Source: Croceibacterium segetis (GTDB lineage: Bacteria; Pseudomonadota; Alphaproteobacteria; Sphingomonadales; Sphingomonadaceae). Taken from it: a stretch of 64,000 nucleotides of DNA. Shown in pieces: positions 17,513 to 25,903 of this stretch. The first letter of the stretch is position 1. Every line of letters starts with the position of its first letter. A program made the position numbers and the translations under genes. The notes beneath the pieces are model-generated. The model ran no database searches, had not been told where the DNA came from, and was given only the letters and a program-made list of their open reading frames with translations. The stretch spans positions 81,383 through 145,382 of the forward strand of contig NZ_JAANOZ010000009.1 of assembly GCF_011320115.1 (NCBI RefSeq), given 5' to 3'.

Positions 17513-18541
17513 CTAGTTTTTCCGCTCCGCAGCTTCGCGCGCCGCAACCGCCGCGGCACGCTGCGCGGCGAATGCCGGATTGGTCGCCTTGATATAGGCG
17601 GTGATCAGCGTGTTTCCTTCGTGGCAGGCGTATTCGAAACTCTTGTAATTATCGTTGCGGGTCCACGGATAGGAGATCGTGAAGGGTCCGGTCAGCACTA
17701 CCGGATCCTCCACATGCGCCTCGTACTGGATCGTGTTCGGCCCGGTCGGGGTGAAGCGTTCGGTCACGTGCAGCGCCGGGCTGGTCGGCACCGGCTCGTT
17801 GCTCGGACCGACGATGACCATCGGCGATTCGCCGTTGAAGTTGGTCGTTTCGACCACCAGCGTCTGGCCTTCCCAGTGACCGCGCGAATCGCCGAGCCAG
17901 GCCTTCATCGTGCCGGGCATTGCCGGCCGCCGGTCGAGCGGGATTATCCGCGTTTCGTGAATCAGCTCGAGGTTGAGCACGACATAGCCCGGCGCCTGAA
18001 AGATCTGCACCCCGTTGTTGTAGGGGAACGGAATCATCGAGGCCGGCATCCCGCGGGTGATGCAGCGATCGAGCGAGTTGAAGTCCTTGACGCTCGAGAA
18101 CAGGTCGTTGTCCCAGCTCGAGTGGGAGGCCTTGGCCATCGTCTGGCCGCGCGGCGTCAGCGGCGGGATGCGGCCGTTCGCCGGCTCCATGATCAGCGAT
18201 GTCTGCTTGAGTACGGTGCCGTACTCGAACCAATGACCGGCGCCGAGTTTGTTCGACTGGTCTTCCTGGTCGGCGCCCTGGCCCCGCGTTTGCGCGGCCT
18301 TGAGCGCGGCGGCGTATTCCGCGTCGGTGAGCCAGGCCTGGTTGCCGTATTTCGGATCGCGCTGCATTCGCGTGTTGCCGACCTCGAGCGGCCACATGCC
18401 GCGCAGATCGGGATCGCCCCATTCGGTGCGCGGGGCCTTGTAGGTGCTCGGCTGGGGAGCCTTTTGAGCCGCTGCGGGCATGGCGGCGGCGAGCGACAGG
18501 ACCGAAACGACGACGGCGAACCGGGCGATGTGGCGGGTCAT
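17513..18541 (-). CDS. secreted WGEPD-family protein, fourth copy (WGDPD variant)
   Basis: 342 residues; signal peptide ending PAAAQ (about residue 25). It shares the family order of motifs in diverged form: EWGDPDLRGMWPLE, KDFNSLDRCITRG, MPASMIPFPYNNG, LELIHETRIIPLDRRP, WLGDSRGHWEGQTLVVETTNF and FEYACHEGNTLITAY. It stands alone, divergent from a PQQ dehydrogenase at 18673 with a 131-bp shared promoter region, repeating the association seen in the operon at 7-16 kb. Function unknown. Confidence 0.75.
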   Translation of the reverse strand: MTRHIARFAVVVSVLSLAAAMPAAAQKAPQPSTYKAPRTEWGDPDLRGMWPLEVGNTRMQRDPKYGNQAWLTDAEYAAALKAAQTRGQGADQEDQSNKLGAGHWFEYGTVLKQTSLIMEPANGRIPPLTPRGQTMAKASHSSWDNDLFSSVKDFNSLDRCITRGMPASMIPFPYNNGVQIFQAPGYVVLNLELIHETRIIPLDRRPAMPGTMKAWLGDSRGHWEGQTLVVETTNFNGESPMVIVGPSNEPVPTSPALHVTERFTPTGPNTIQYEAHVEDPVVLTGPFTISYPWTRNDNYKSFEYACHEGNTLITAYIKATNPAFAAQRAAAVAAREAAERKN

Positions 18542-18672
18542 GAGCTTCTCCCAATCGCAATATGGCTACTGCAGGCGACAAACCGTTGTCAAAGCCGCCG
18601 ATCCTGCCTAAACAGGACAAAGTCAATCGAACGCGGCTGGAAGCTGCGCACTGTCTGGAAGAGGGGAACGGA

Positions 18673-20592
18673 ATGCGCAGCGCGGGACGCTTGGGACTTG
18701 CGGCACTCATGACTTTCGCCGCGCCCGTGGCGGTTCTCGCGCAGGACGCGGTCCCGGCCGGAGACTGGCTGACGATCAACCGCGATCTAGCCGCGACTCG
18801 CTATTCCCCGCTGGACGAAATCAACCGCGCGAACGTCGCCCAGCTGGCGCCGAAGTGGTCGTACGCGATGAAGGGCTTCAACACCGCGGCGCCCCTGGTG
18901 GTCGGCGGGACGATGTATTTCCCGGTCGCCAACCGGGTCGTCGCGCTCGATGCCGACACCGGCACCGAGCTGTGGGTCTACGAGGAGCCGAAGAAGGCCG
19001 ATCAGGGCCCCGGCAGCGGTGGCGGCGGCGGGATGTCCGGCCGCGGACTCGGCTACTGGCCGGGAGACGGGACGCTCGGCCCGCGCCTGCTGGTCGTGGC
19101 CGGCAAGCAGATCCTCGCCATCGACGCCGCGACGGGCAAGCTCGCGACCGGCTTCGGCAATGGCGGCAGGGTCGACATCGACCCCGCCTATGGCGGCACC
19201 CCGACGATCTACAAGAACGTCGCGATCATCGGCGCGGCGACGCTCGAGAACCCGCAAGGGGTTCCCGGCAACCCGCGCGCCTACGACGTGCGCACCGGGC
19301 AGAAGGTGTGGGAATTCCAGACCGTGCCGCACCCGGGCCAGCTCGGCGGCGACACCTGGGGCAACGACGGCTGGAAGAACCGCTCGGGCGCCAACATGTG
19401 GGCCGCCTCCGCGCCGCTCGATGCGCAGCGCGGCATCGTCTACCTGCCGATAAGCGGGCCGGCGGCGAACTATTGGGGCGGCGACCGTCCCGGGTCCGGG
19501 CTGTTCGGGAACTCGATCGTCGCGGTCGACGCGCTGACGGGCAAGTACTTGTGGCACTTCCAGACCACCCACCACGACTTGTGGGACACGGACATGCCCA
19601 ACGGCGGCCTGCTGTTCAACGCCAGGCGCAACGGCAAGAGCGAGCCGGTGATCGCCCAGGTGCCGAAGACCGGCCTGTTCTACGAACTCGACCGGGTTAC
19701 CGGCAAGCCGGCGCTGCCGATCGATGAAGTGGCCGTGCCGAAGGGCGATGTTCCGGGCGAATACTACAGTCCGACCCAGCCGGTCCCGCGGGTCACCCCG
19801 CCGCTGGCGCGCACCTCGTTCACCTATGACGACATGGTCACCGCCGAAGACACCACGCCCGAACACGCGGCCGCGTGCCGCGCGATGTGGGACAAGGCCG
19901 GCGGCTACCTCAATTACGGCCTGTTCACGCCGTTCTTCTTCCACCGCGACGGCGCACCGCCGAAGTCGACGATCCAGCTCCCCGGCGGCACCGGCGGGGT
20001 CAACTGGGGCGGCATGGCGGTGAACCCCAATACCGGCGTGGTCTTCGCCAACGTGCAGAACACGTCGCTGGTCGGCTGGGTCGAGCGCAAGAACACGACG
20101 AAGAGCTACAGCTTCGACGCCAACGACACCAACCAGCCCTATGACCGGGCGAGCGTCGACGGGAAGGGTCCGTTCTTCTCTTTCTCCGCTCCGATCTCGG
20201 GCAAGTACGACGAGAAGACCGGCCGCCCCGACGGCCCGACCGCGCCGTGCTACAAGCCGCCGTGGAGCACGCTGACCGCGGTCGATGCCAACACCGGCAA
20301 GGTCAAGTGGGCGGTTCCGCTCGGGCTCAACGAGGCTCTGCCGAAGGGCAAGCAGCTCACCGGCAACTCGGGCAACGCCGGGCCGACCGTCACCGCCGGC
20401 GGGCTGGTCTTCGTCGGCGCAACCAATGACAAGCGCTTCCGCGCGTTCGATGCCGATACCGGCCGCGAGCTGTGGGAGGCGCAGCTGAGCAACAGCGCCA
20501 ATGCCAACCCGATCAGCTATCGCGGTCGCAGCGGCAAGCAATACGTAGCGATCAATGCAGGCGGCACGATTGTCGCCTATGCCGTTCGCTGA
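18673..20592 (+). CDS. PQQ-dependent dehydrogenase, soluble glucose/quinate-type propeller
   Basis: 639 residues; signal peptide ending VAVLAQ (about residue 24), then a PQQ propeller (GDWLTINRDLAATRYSPL, GTELWVYEEP, HHDLWDTDMPNGG near residue 300, and VAINAGGTIVAYAVR at the end). A glycine-rich insert (GPGSGGGGG) near residue 115 is a distinctive low-complexity loop. It has no heme motif and no vicinal Cys pair. The start at 18673 has GAGGGG 6 bases upstream; the open extension to 18562 has no ribosome-binding site. It is followed at 37 bp by a distant WGEPD-family relative. Substrate unknown. Confidence 0.85.
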   Translation: MRSAGRLGLAALMTFAAPVAVLAQDAVPAGDWLTINRDLAATRYSPLDEINRANVAQLAPKWSYAMKGFNTAAPLVVGGTMYFPVANRVVALDADTGTELWVYEEPKKADQGPGSGGGGGMSGRGLGYWPGDGTLGPRLLVVAGKQILAIDAATGKLATGFGNGGRVDIDPAYGGTPTIYKNVAIIGAATLENPQGVPGNPRAYDVRTGQKVWEFQTVPHPGQLGGDTWGNDGWKNRSGANMWAASAPLDAQRGIVYLPISGPAANYWGGDRPGSGLFGNSIVAVDALTGKYLWHFQTTHHDLWDTDMPNGGLLFNARRNGKSEPVIAQVPKTGLFYELDRVTGKPALPIDEVAVPKGDVPGEYYSPTQPVPRVTPPLARTSFTYDDMVTAEDTTPEHAAACRAMWDKAGGYLNYGLFTPFFFHRDGAPPKSTIQLPGGTGGVNWGGMAVNPNTGVVFANVQNTSLVGWVERKNTTKSYSFDANDTNQPYDRASVDGKGPFFSFSAPISGKYDEKTGRPDGPTAPCYKPPWSTLTAVDANTGKVKWAVPLGLNEALPKGKQLTGNSGNAGPTVTAGGLVFVGATNDKRFRAFDADTGRELWEAQLSNSANANPISYRGRSGKQYVAINAGGTIVAYAVR

Positions 20593-20629
20593 TAGACAAT
20601 GTCCGGTTCAGAAAAGAGGGAATCTTGGG

Positions 20630-21511
20630 ATGGGAAATTTCGGTAAACTGGCGGTCGCCGCGCTCCTGGTCACCGGGACCAGCTTCGTCGCGCAGGAGGC
20701 TTCGGCCAAGGCCGCCGCGAAAGCTCCGGCACGGGCGTCGACCGCGGCTCCGGCCACCATCGGCGGCCACCCGAACATCAACGGCGTGTGGCAGGCGCTG
20801 AGCGGCGCCGACTTCGGTCTCGAGCCGCATTCGGCGCAGACCTCGCCCGGCCCGCAGAGCGAGCGCGAGCTCGGCGCCATCGCGGCGATCCCGGCGAGCC
20901 TCGGCGTCGTCGAAGGCGGCACGATTCCCTATCTCGCCGAGGCGAAGGCGGTGCGCGACGCGAACGCCAAGGCCGGCCCGATGAAGGACCCCGAGGCGAA
21001 CTGCTATCTCCCGGGCATTCCGCGCGCGACTTACGTCACCAACATGCCGTTCCAGATCATCCAGGGCGGCGGCGACATCCTGATGGCTTACGAGTACGAC
21101 TCGGCCAACCGCGTGATCGCGATGGGCCCGGTCGGCATTCCGCCGATCGATACCTGGATGGGTACCTCCTACGGCAAGTGGGAAGGCAACACGCTGGTGG
21201 TCACCACCCTCGCCCAGAACGGCGAGACCTGGCTCGACCGCGCCGGCAACTACCTGACCAATAACGCGACGGTGGTCGAGCGGTTCACGCCGAAGGGCAA
21301 GGACCACATGGACTACGAAGTGACGATCCAGGATCCGACCGTCTATTCGAAGCCGTGGAAGATCAAGATGCCGCTGTACCGGCGCGTCGAAGACAACGCC
21401 CAGATCCTCGAGTTCAAATGCGTCCCGTTCGCCGAGATGCACCTCTACGGCGATCTGTACGACACGATGGACGCGGCGGCCAAGGCGCGCCTCGGCCTCG
21501 ATAAGAAGTGA
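20630..21511 (+). CDS. secreted protein distantly related to the WGEPD family
   Basis: 293 residues with a signal peptide (KLAVAALLVTGTSFVAQEASA). The core keeps a looser version of the family pattern: HPNINGVWQAL in place of WGEPDLSGLW, CYLPGIPRATY in place of CITRGLPASM, YGKWEGNTLVVTT in place of GHWENGNTLVVETT, and ATVVERFTPKG followed by VTIQDPTVYSKPW. A C-terminal FKCVPF matches the EYACWEG position. It is therefore a shorter, older branch of the same fold. It lies in one operon with the PQQ dehydrogenase upstream and the DUF6152 gene downstream (51-bp gap). Confidence 0.7.
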   Translation: MGNFGKLAVAALLVTGTSFVAQEASAKAAAKAPARASTAAPATIGGHPNINGVWQALSGADFGLEPHSAQTSPGPQSERELGAIAAIPASLGVVEGGTIPYLAEAKAVRDANAKAGPMKDPEANCYLPGIPRATYVTNMPFQIIQGGGDILMAYEYDSANRVIAMGPVGIPPIDTWMGTSYGKWEGNTLVVTTLAQNGETWLDRAGNYLTNNATVVERFTPKGKDHMDYEVTIQDPTVYSKPWKIKMPLYRRVEDNAQILEFKCVPFAEMHLYGDLYDTMDAAAKARLGLDKK

Positions 21512-21562
21512 GGGATGCAACAAGCACCAAGTTGAGCAGAGTCACGAAGGAGTAGTAAGACA

Positions 21563-21982
21563 ATGCGTATCAAGACCTGGCACAAAGCCGCCATCGGCGC
21601 CGTGCTGGCTGGCGGCATGGCGGGCGCTGCTTTCGCCCACCATTCGTTTGCGGCCGAATTCGACCGCGACAAGCCGATCAAGCTGCAAGGCGAGGTGGTC
21701 AAGTTCGAGTGGGTCAACCCCCACTCGTGGATCCACATCAAGACCGGCGACGGCAAGGTCTGGCGCGTCGAGGGCGGTGCCCCGAGCGCGCTGCTGCGCC
21801 GCGGCTGGAACAGAAACTCGCTGCCCGCCGGCACCAAGATCATCGTCCAGGCCTTCCAGGCCCGCGACGGCGACACCCGTGCCAGCGCCGCCGAAATCAG
21901 CTTCCCGGGCGGCCGTTCGCTGTCGCTCGGCAACCCGACGACCGAAGCGGTCATCGCCGCCCAGAAACGCGCCGGGGAGTAA
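21563..21982 (+). CDS. DUF6152-type secreted protein
   Basis: 139 residues; signal peptide ending AAFA (about residue 24), then the family hallmark HHSFAAEFDRDKPIKLQGEV and FEWVNPHSWIHI. It reads as a small beta-barrel or OB-like domain. A His-rich N-terminus right after signal cleavage (AHHSF) could bind a metal; this is a suggestion from sequence only. The family function is unknown. It closes the unit PQQ dehydrogenase, WGEPD relative, DUF6152. About 217 bp without a recognisable gene follow before the aldolase operon. Confidence 0.7.
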   Translation: MRIKTWHKAAIGAVLAGGMAGAAFAHHSFAAEFDRDKPIKLQGEVVKFEWVNPHSWIHIKTGDGKVWRVEGGAPSALLRRGWNRNSLPAGTKIIVQAFQARDGDTRASAAEISFPGGRSLSLGNPTTEAVIAAQKRAGE

Positions 21983-22199
21983 GCGGCTCTCCGCCGCCAG
22001 CGGATCCGTTTGACGACACGTGGATGCCGTGGCCCCTGCGGCTGCGGCATCTGCTTGTTGGCCCGGGCGTGAAATGCTCGGGCGCGCGCCCGTCGAGGTG
22101 CGCAATGCAAGACTCGGCTGGTCCCGCTCGGGTAAGCTGGGCACAGGCGACTCGCGCCGCCGTTGCCGGCGCAGATGAAGAACGACAGGGAGCTTTCGA

Positions 22200-23078
22200 A
22201 TGCCGTTGGTCAACATGAAGCCGTTGCTGCGCGACGCGATGGACAACCACTATGCCGTCGCCGCCTTCAACCTGGTCGACTACGGCACCACCAAGGCGAT
22301 GGTCCAGGCGGCCGAGGAGCTCAATGCGCCGGTCATCTGCCAGACCAGCACCAAGACCATCCAGTACTGGAGCCACAAGGAAATCGTTTCCTGGGTGCGC
22401 ACCGTGGCCGAGGACTCGCCGGTGCCGGTGGTGCTCCACCTCGACCACTGCAAGGACCTGGCGATGATCGAAGCCTGCGCCAAGGCCGGCTGGACCTCGA
22501 TCATGATCGATGCCTCCGAGCTGCCGTTCGAGGAGAACCTCGAGTTGAGCAAGCGGGTGCGCGAGATCGCCGAGAAGTACGGCGTCGGCATGGAAGCCGA
22601 GCTCGGCCAGATCATGGGCGTCGAAGACGACATGGTGGTCCACGCGGACGATTCGGTGCTGACCGACCCCGAGGACGCCAAACGCTTCTGCGACGCGCTC
22701 GACCTCAGCGCCTTCGCCTGCGCGGTAGGCACCGCGCACGGCTTCTATCACGGCGATCCGGTGGTCGATTTCGACCGCATCAAGCGGATCAACGAGCTGA
22801 CCCACACGCCGATGGCGCTGCACGGCGGCACCGGCCTGTCCGACGAAACCTTCCGCAAGGCGATCGAGCGCGGCGCGGCCAAGGTCAACATCTCGACCAA
22901 CCTCAAGCACGTGTTCGTCGAGAGCTTCGTCGATTACCACACCGCCAAGCCCAAGGACTTCGAGCCGCTGCGGCTGATCGACGCCCAGTACCAAGCGTGC
23001 AAATCGATGTTCTCGGGTTTCATCGAGAAGTTCGGCGGCAAGGATCGCGCCCAGCCTTACCTTGCCAGGGCTGCCTGA
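22200..23078 (+). CDS. class II (zinc) fructose-bisphosphate-type aldolase
   Basis: 292 residues, cytoplasmic. Class II aldolase signatures are present: VVLHLDHCKD (substrate/zinc region), MEAELGQIMGVED, AVGTAHGFYHGDP (zinc His) and MALHGGTGLSDE, then KVNISTNLK. It should cleave a ketose-1,6-bisphosphate or related ketose-1-phosphate to DHAP plus an aldehyde, or run in reverse. It is the first gene of an operon with a HAD phosphatase and the two dihydroxyacetone kinase subunits. That context suggests a specialised ketose or triose route rather than the housekeeping glycolytic enzyme; tagatose-bisphosphate and fructose-bisphosphate versions cannot be told apart by eye. Confidence 0.8.
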   Translation: MPLVNMKPLLRDAMDNHYAVAAFNLVDYGTTKAMVQAAEELNAPVICQTSTKTIQYWSHKEIVSWVRTVAEDSPVPVVLHLDHCKDLAMIEACAKAGWTSIMIDASELPFEENLELSKRVREIAEKYGVGMEAELGQIMGVEDDMVVHADDSVLTDPEDAKRFCDALDLSAFACAVGTAHGFYHGDPVVDFDRIKRINELTHTPMALHGGTGLSDETFRKAIERGAAKVNISTNLKHVFVESFVDYHTAKPKDFEPLRLIDAQYQACKSMFSGFIEKFGGKDRAQPYLARAA

Positions 23079-23091
23079 GGGCCGCCGCGGA

Positions 23092-23823
23092 ATGCTCAAA
23101 GCGATCATCTTCGACTGCGACGGCGTGCTGGTCGACACCGAGCGCGACGGCCACCGGGTCGGCTTCAACCGCGCGTTCAAGGAATTCGGGATCGACGCCG
23201 AATGGGACGTGCCGCTGTACGGCAAACTGCTCCAGGTCGCCGGCGGCAAGGAGCGCATGCGTGCCTATTTCGACGAGTATGGCTGGCCCGAAGCCGCCGG
23301 CTCCGACGAGGTGAAGGACGCGCTGATCAAGGACCTGCACAAGGCCAAGACCGAGATCACCGCCGGCCTGGTCGGCGAAGGCGCGCTGCCGCTGCGCCCG
23401 GGCATTAGCCGCATCGTCGACGAGGCTATCGCCGCCGGCGTGACGCTGGGCGTGTGCACCACCTCCAACCCGCTGTTCATCGACGCCGTGCTCGACCTGT
23501 TCGGTCCCGAGCGGAAGGCCAAGTTCGCGTTCGTCCACGCCGGCGATTGCGTGATGCGCAAGAAGCCCGACCCCGAGATCTACGAGCTGGCGAAGGTCTC
23601 GCTCGGCCTGCCGGTCGAGCAGTGCGTGGTGATCGAGGACAGCCGCAACGGGTTGCTCGCCGCCAAGGGCGCCGGGCTGCCGTGCCTGATCACCACCAGC
23701 ACCTACACGGTGGACGAGGATTTCAGCGAAGCCGACCGGGTCGTGCCCGAGCTCGGCGACGCGCCCGACATCAACGTGACGCTCGCCGACCTGGGCGAGC
23801 TGGCCGCCGAATTCGCGGCTTGA
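23092..23823 (+). CDS. HAD-superfamily sugar-phosphate phosphatase (CbbY/beta-PGM-like)
   Basis: 243 residues. HAD motif I is IIFDCDGVLVDTE at residues 5-17 (nucleophile and acid Asp), motif II lies in GVCTTSNP, the conserved Lys is in KKPDPEIYELA, and the acidic motif is VVIEDSRNGLLAA. A helical cap sits between motifs I and II (C1 type). Members dephosphorylate or isomerise sugar phosphates. The ATG at 23092 begins just before motif I; an extension to 23062 overlaps the aldolase end and lacks an ATG. In this operon it may remove phosphate from a product of the aldolase so that DhaK/DhaL can act on it. Confidence 0.8.
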   Translation: MLKAIIFDCDGVLVDTERDGHRVGFNRAFKEFGIDAEWDVPLYGKLLQVAGGKERMRAYFDEYGWPEAAGSDEVKDALIKDLHKAKTEITAGLVGEGALPLRPGISRIVDEAIAAGVTLGVCTTSNPLFIDAVLDLFGPERKAKFAFVHAGDCVMRKKPDPEIYELAKVSLGLPVEQCVVIEDSRNGLLAAKGAGLPCLITTSTYTVDEDFSEADRVVPELGDAPDINVTLADLGELAAEFAA

Positions 23824-23835
23824 GGAGAGAGAAGA

Positions 23836-24510
23836 ATGGCCGAGATTTCGCAAGCTGACATCGAGCGGGCGATCAAGACGACATGCGCCACCGTGCTCCG
23901 CAACGAGCACTACTTCGCCGACCTCGACGGCCTCGCCGGCGACGGCGACTTCGGCACTTCGCTGGCCACCGGTTTCCGTCAGATCGAGAAGGAATGGGAC
24001 GAGATTCCCAAGACCGACATCGGCGCGATGCTGCTCAAGATCTCGATGATCGTTTCCAAGCACGTCGGCGGCAGTTCGGGCCCGATCTGGGGCACCGGCT
24101 TCATGAAGGCGGCGATGCTGACCCGCGGCAAAAGCGAGATCGCGCTGCAGGACCTCGCCCAGATGCTCGGCTCGGCGATCGAGGGCATTCAGGCCCGCGG
24201 CGGCGCCCAGCTCGGCGACAAGACCCTGCTCGACGCCCTGATCCCGGTGCACGAGAAGCTCACCGCGCAGGCCGCCGGCGGCGACAAGGCCGCCGCGCTC
24301 AAGGATGCCGCCGAAGCCGCCGACAACGCGGTCGACGAAACCCGCCACCTCGTCGCGCACCGCGGCCGCGCCAGCCAGGTCGGCGAGCGCAGCGCGAACA
24401 CGCCCGACCCGGGCATCGTCGCCATCGCCACCATCCTGCAGGATTGGTGCAAGGACTGCGGCGTCGAGCGCACGCCGACCGCGCCCGAAGTCGTCAAAGC
24501 TACCGCCTGA
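23836..24510 (+). CDS. dhaL: dihydroxyacetone kinase, DhaL (nucleotide-binding) subunit
   Basis: 224 residues. The Mg-ATP site is formed by the Asp cluster in DLDGLAGDGDFGTSL (residues 29-43) and GGSSGPIWGT, both conserved in DhaL; the canonical GDGDHG is GDGDFG here. ARGGAQLGDKTLLDAL and AHRGRASQVGERS complete the ATP pocket. It binds ADP/ATP and works with the DhaK subunit. ATP-dependent kinases use DhaL with free ATP, whereas PTS-dependent systems need DhaM; no dhaM is present, so the pair is probably ATP-dependent. Ribosome-binding site GGAGAGAG precedes the ATG. Confidence 0.85.
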   Translation: MAEISQADIERAIKTTCATVLRNEHYFADLDGLAGDGDFGTSLATGFRQIEKEWDEIPKTDIGAMLLKISMIVSKHVGGSSGPIWGTGFMKAAMLTRGKSEIALQDLAQMLGSAIEGIQARGGAQLGDKTLLDALIPVHEKLTAQAAGGDKAAALKDAAEAADNAVDETRHLVAHRGRASQVGERSANTPDPGIVAIATILQDWCKDCGVERTPTAPEVVKATA

Positions 24511-24538
24511 TCACCACCTTACCGGAGAGGACCAACCC

Positions 24539-25534
24539 ATGAAGAAGTTCGTCAATGATCCCGCACAGTTCGTGCCCGAGTTCATGCACGGCATCGCGCT
24601 CGCCAACCCCGACCTGCTTTCGTACACTCCCGAATTCCAGATGATCGTCCGCAAGAGCGGGCCGGACAATGCCAAGGTCTCGGTCGTCCAGGGCTCGGGC
24701 TCGGGCCACGAGCCGGCCCACGTGATGGCGGTCGGCCCGGGCATGCTCACCGGCGCCTGCCAGGGCGCGGTGTTCGCCGCTCCGGCGGTCGATTCGTGCT
24801 ACGAGACGATCAAGGCCTGCGCCTCGGACGCCGGCGTGCTGGTGCTGGTCAACAACTACCAGGGCGATCGCATGGCGTGGGACATGGCCACCGAGATGGC
24901 CGTCGCCGAAGGCATCAACGCCCGCCAGTTCTGGATCAACGACGACGTCGCGGTGAAGGACAGCCTGTACACCGTCGGCCGCCGCGGCGTGGCCGGCAAC
25001 TTCTTCGTCATGAAGTGCTGCGGTGCCGCCGCCGATGCCGGCCAGAGCCTTGATGAGGTCGAGGCGATCGCCAAGAAGGTCAACGACAACGTCCGCACGA
25101 TGGGCGTCGCGCTGACCAGCTGCATCCCGCCGGCCAAGGGCACGCCGATCTTCGACATCGGCGACGACGAGATGGAAGTGGGCGTCGGCATCCACGGCGA
25201 GCCGGGCCGCCGGCGCGAGAAGATCAAGAGCGCCGACGAGATCACCGCAGAGCTGTTCGAAGCGGTCGCACAGGACATCCCGTTCAACTCGGGCGACCGG
25301 GTGGCGATCATGGTCAACGGCCTCGGCGGCACGCCGATCACCGAGCTTTACGTGATCTACGCCAAGGCCCACGAACTGGCCGAGAAGGCCGGCTACCAGG
25401 TCGTCCGCAACTACGTCGGTGAATACTGCACCAGCCTTGAGATGGCCGGCGCCTCGCTGACCATCCTGCGGCTCGACGCCGAACTCGAGAAGCTGCTCGA
25501 CGCTCCGGCGGAGACCGCCGCGCGCATCTTCTAA
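24539..25534 (+). CDS. dhaK: dihydroxyacetone kinase, DhaK (substrate-binding) subunit
   Basis: 331 residues, about the usual length. GSGSGHEPAH holds the conserved His of the substrate pocket, and VGIHGEPG carries the His that covalently binds dihydroxyacetone as a hemiaminal in characterised DhaK. DDDVAVKDSLYTVGRRG-like residues (NDDVAVKDSLYTVG here) and GEYCTSLEMAGASLT are also typical. It phosphorylates dihydroxyacetone or a similar short ketose together with DhaL. The start ATG is 24539-24541 with GGAGAGG upstream. The gene ends the operon and is followed by a hairpin terminator. Confidence 0.87.
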   Translation: MKKFVNDPAQFVPEFMHGIALANPDLLSYTPEFQMIVRKSGPDNAKVSVVQGSGSGHEPAHVMAVGPGMLTGACQGAVFAAPAVDSCYETIKACASDAGVLVLVNNYQGDRMAWDMATEMAVAEGINARQFWINDDVAVKDSLYTVGRRGVAGNFFVMKCCGAAADAGQSLDEVEAIAKKVNDNVRTMGVALTSCIPPAKGTPIFDIGDDEMEVGVGIHGEPGRRREKIKSADEITAELFEAVAQDIPFNSGDRVAIMVNGLGGTPITELYVIYAKAHELAEKAGYQVVRNYVGEYCTSLEMAGASLTILRLDAELEKLLDAPAETAARIF

Positions 25535-25554
25535 AGCGCGGCCCAGCCGATCAG

Positions 25555-25592
25555 AAAGGGCGCTCCGGAGCGATCCGGGGCGCCCTTTTCTT
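25555..25592 (+). terminator. Rho-independent terminator after dhaK
   Basis: GC stem AAAGGGCGC (25555-25563) with GCGCCCTTT (25580-25588), an additional short pairing in the loop (CTCCGGAGCGATCCGG), and a T-run TTTTCTT. It is 20 bp after the dhaK stop. Confidence 0.75.
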
Positions 25593-25634
25593 ATGCGCGG
25601 AACGCACGCTGATATCGACGACCGTTGCGCTTCT

Positions 25635-25677
25635 TGCAACAGGTGCGCACTTCTTCGCACTTGCACAATTTGTTGCA
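25635..25677 (+). promoter_or_regulatory. nested inverted repeat upstream of a micro-ORF
   Basis: An outer pair TGCAACA (25635-25641) and TGTTGCA (25671-25677) encloses an inner pair GTGCG (25643-25647) and CGCAC (25656-25660). The symmetry would fold an RNA leader or mark a DNA operator. It lies about 60 bases before the start of the 27-codon ORF at 25736. Purpose unknown. Confidence 0.4.
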
Positions 25678-25735
25678 GCGCACCATTTGCTCTCCTGTCC
25701 GGCGGCCTCAGCGGCTGCCAAACAGGGAAAATGCA

Positions 25736-25819
25736 ATGACTACCATTCTTACGCGTCTCGCTTCGGCCGTGATCGCGGTGTCGCTCAGCGGTGCCGTGCT
25801 CAGCATGGCCCTCGTCTGA
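25736..25819 (+). CDS. 27-residue hydrophobic micro-protein
   Basis: ATG at 25736, preceded at about 7 bases by AGGGA, reads MTTILTRLASAVIAVSLSG and continues hydrophobic to a stop at 25817-25819. It has one basic residue near the start and could be a single-span membrane peptide. It is enclosed by two terminator-like hairpins (25555-25592 and 25848-25885), so the 260 bp in between look like an independent small transcription unit. No homolog can be named from sequence alone. Confidence 0.45.
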   Translation: MTTILTRLASAVIAVSLSGAVLSMALV

Positions 25820-25847
25820 CAATCCACGGCTTCATGCGAGCCACATG

Positions 25848-25885
25848 AAAAGGGCGCGGTCCGCAAGGATCGCGCCCTTTCGTTT
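25848..25885. terminator. Rho-independent terminator, bidirectional
   Basis: A perfect 10-bp stem AAAGGGCGCG (25849-25858) with CGCGCCCTTT (25871-25880), A-rich on the left and T-rich on the right. It lies between the micro-ORF (rightward) and the end of the leftward subtilase gene at 25904 and can serve both. Confidence 0.75.
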
Positions 25886-25903
25886 ATGCGATCGATCTGG
25901 GCG

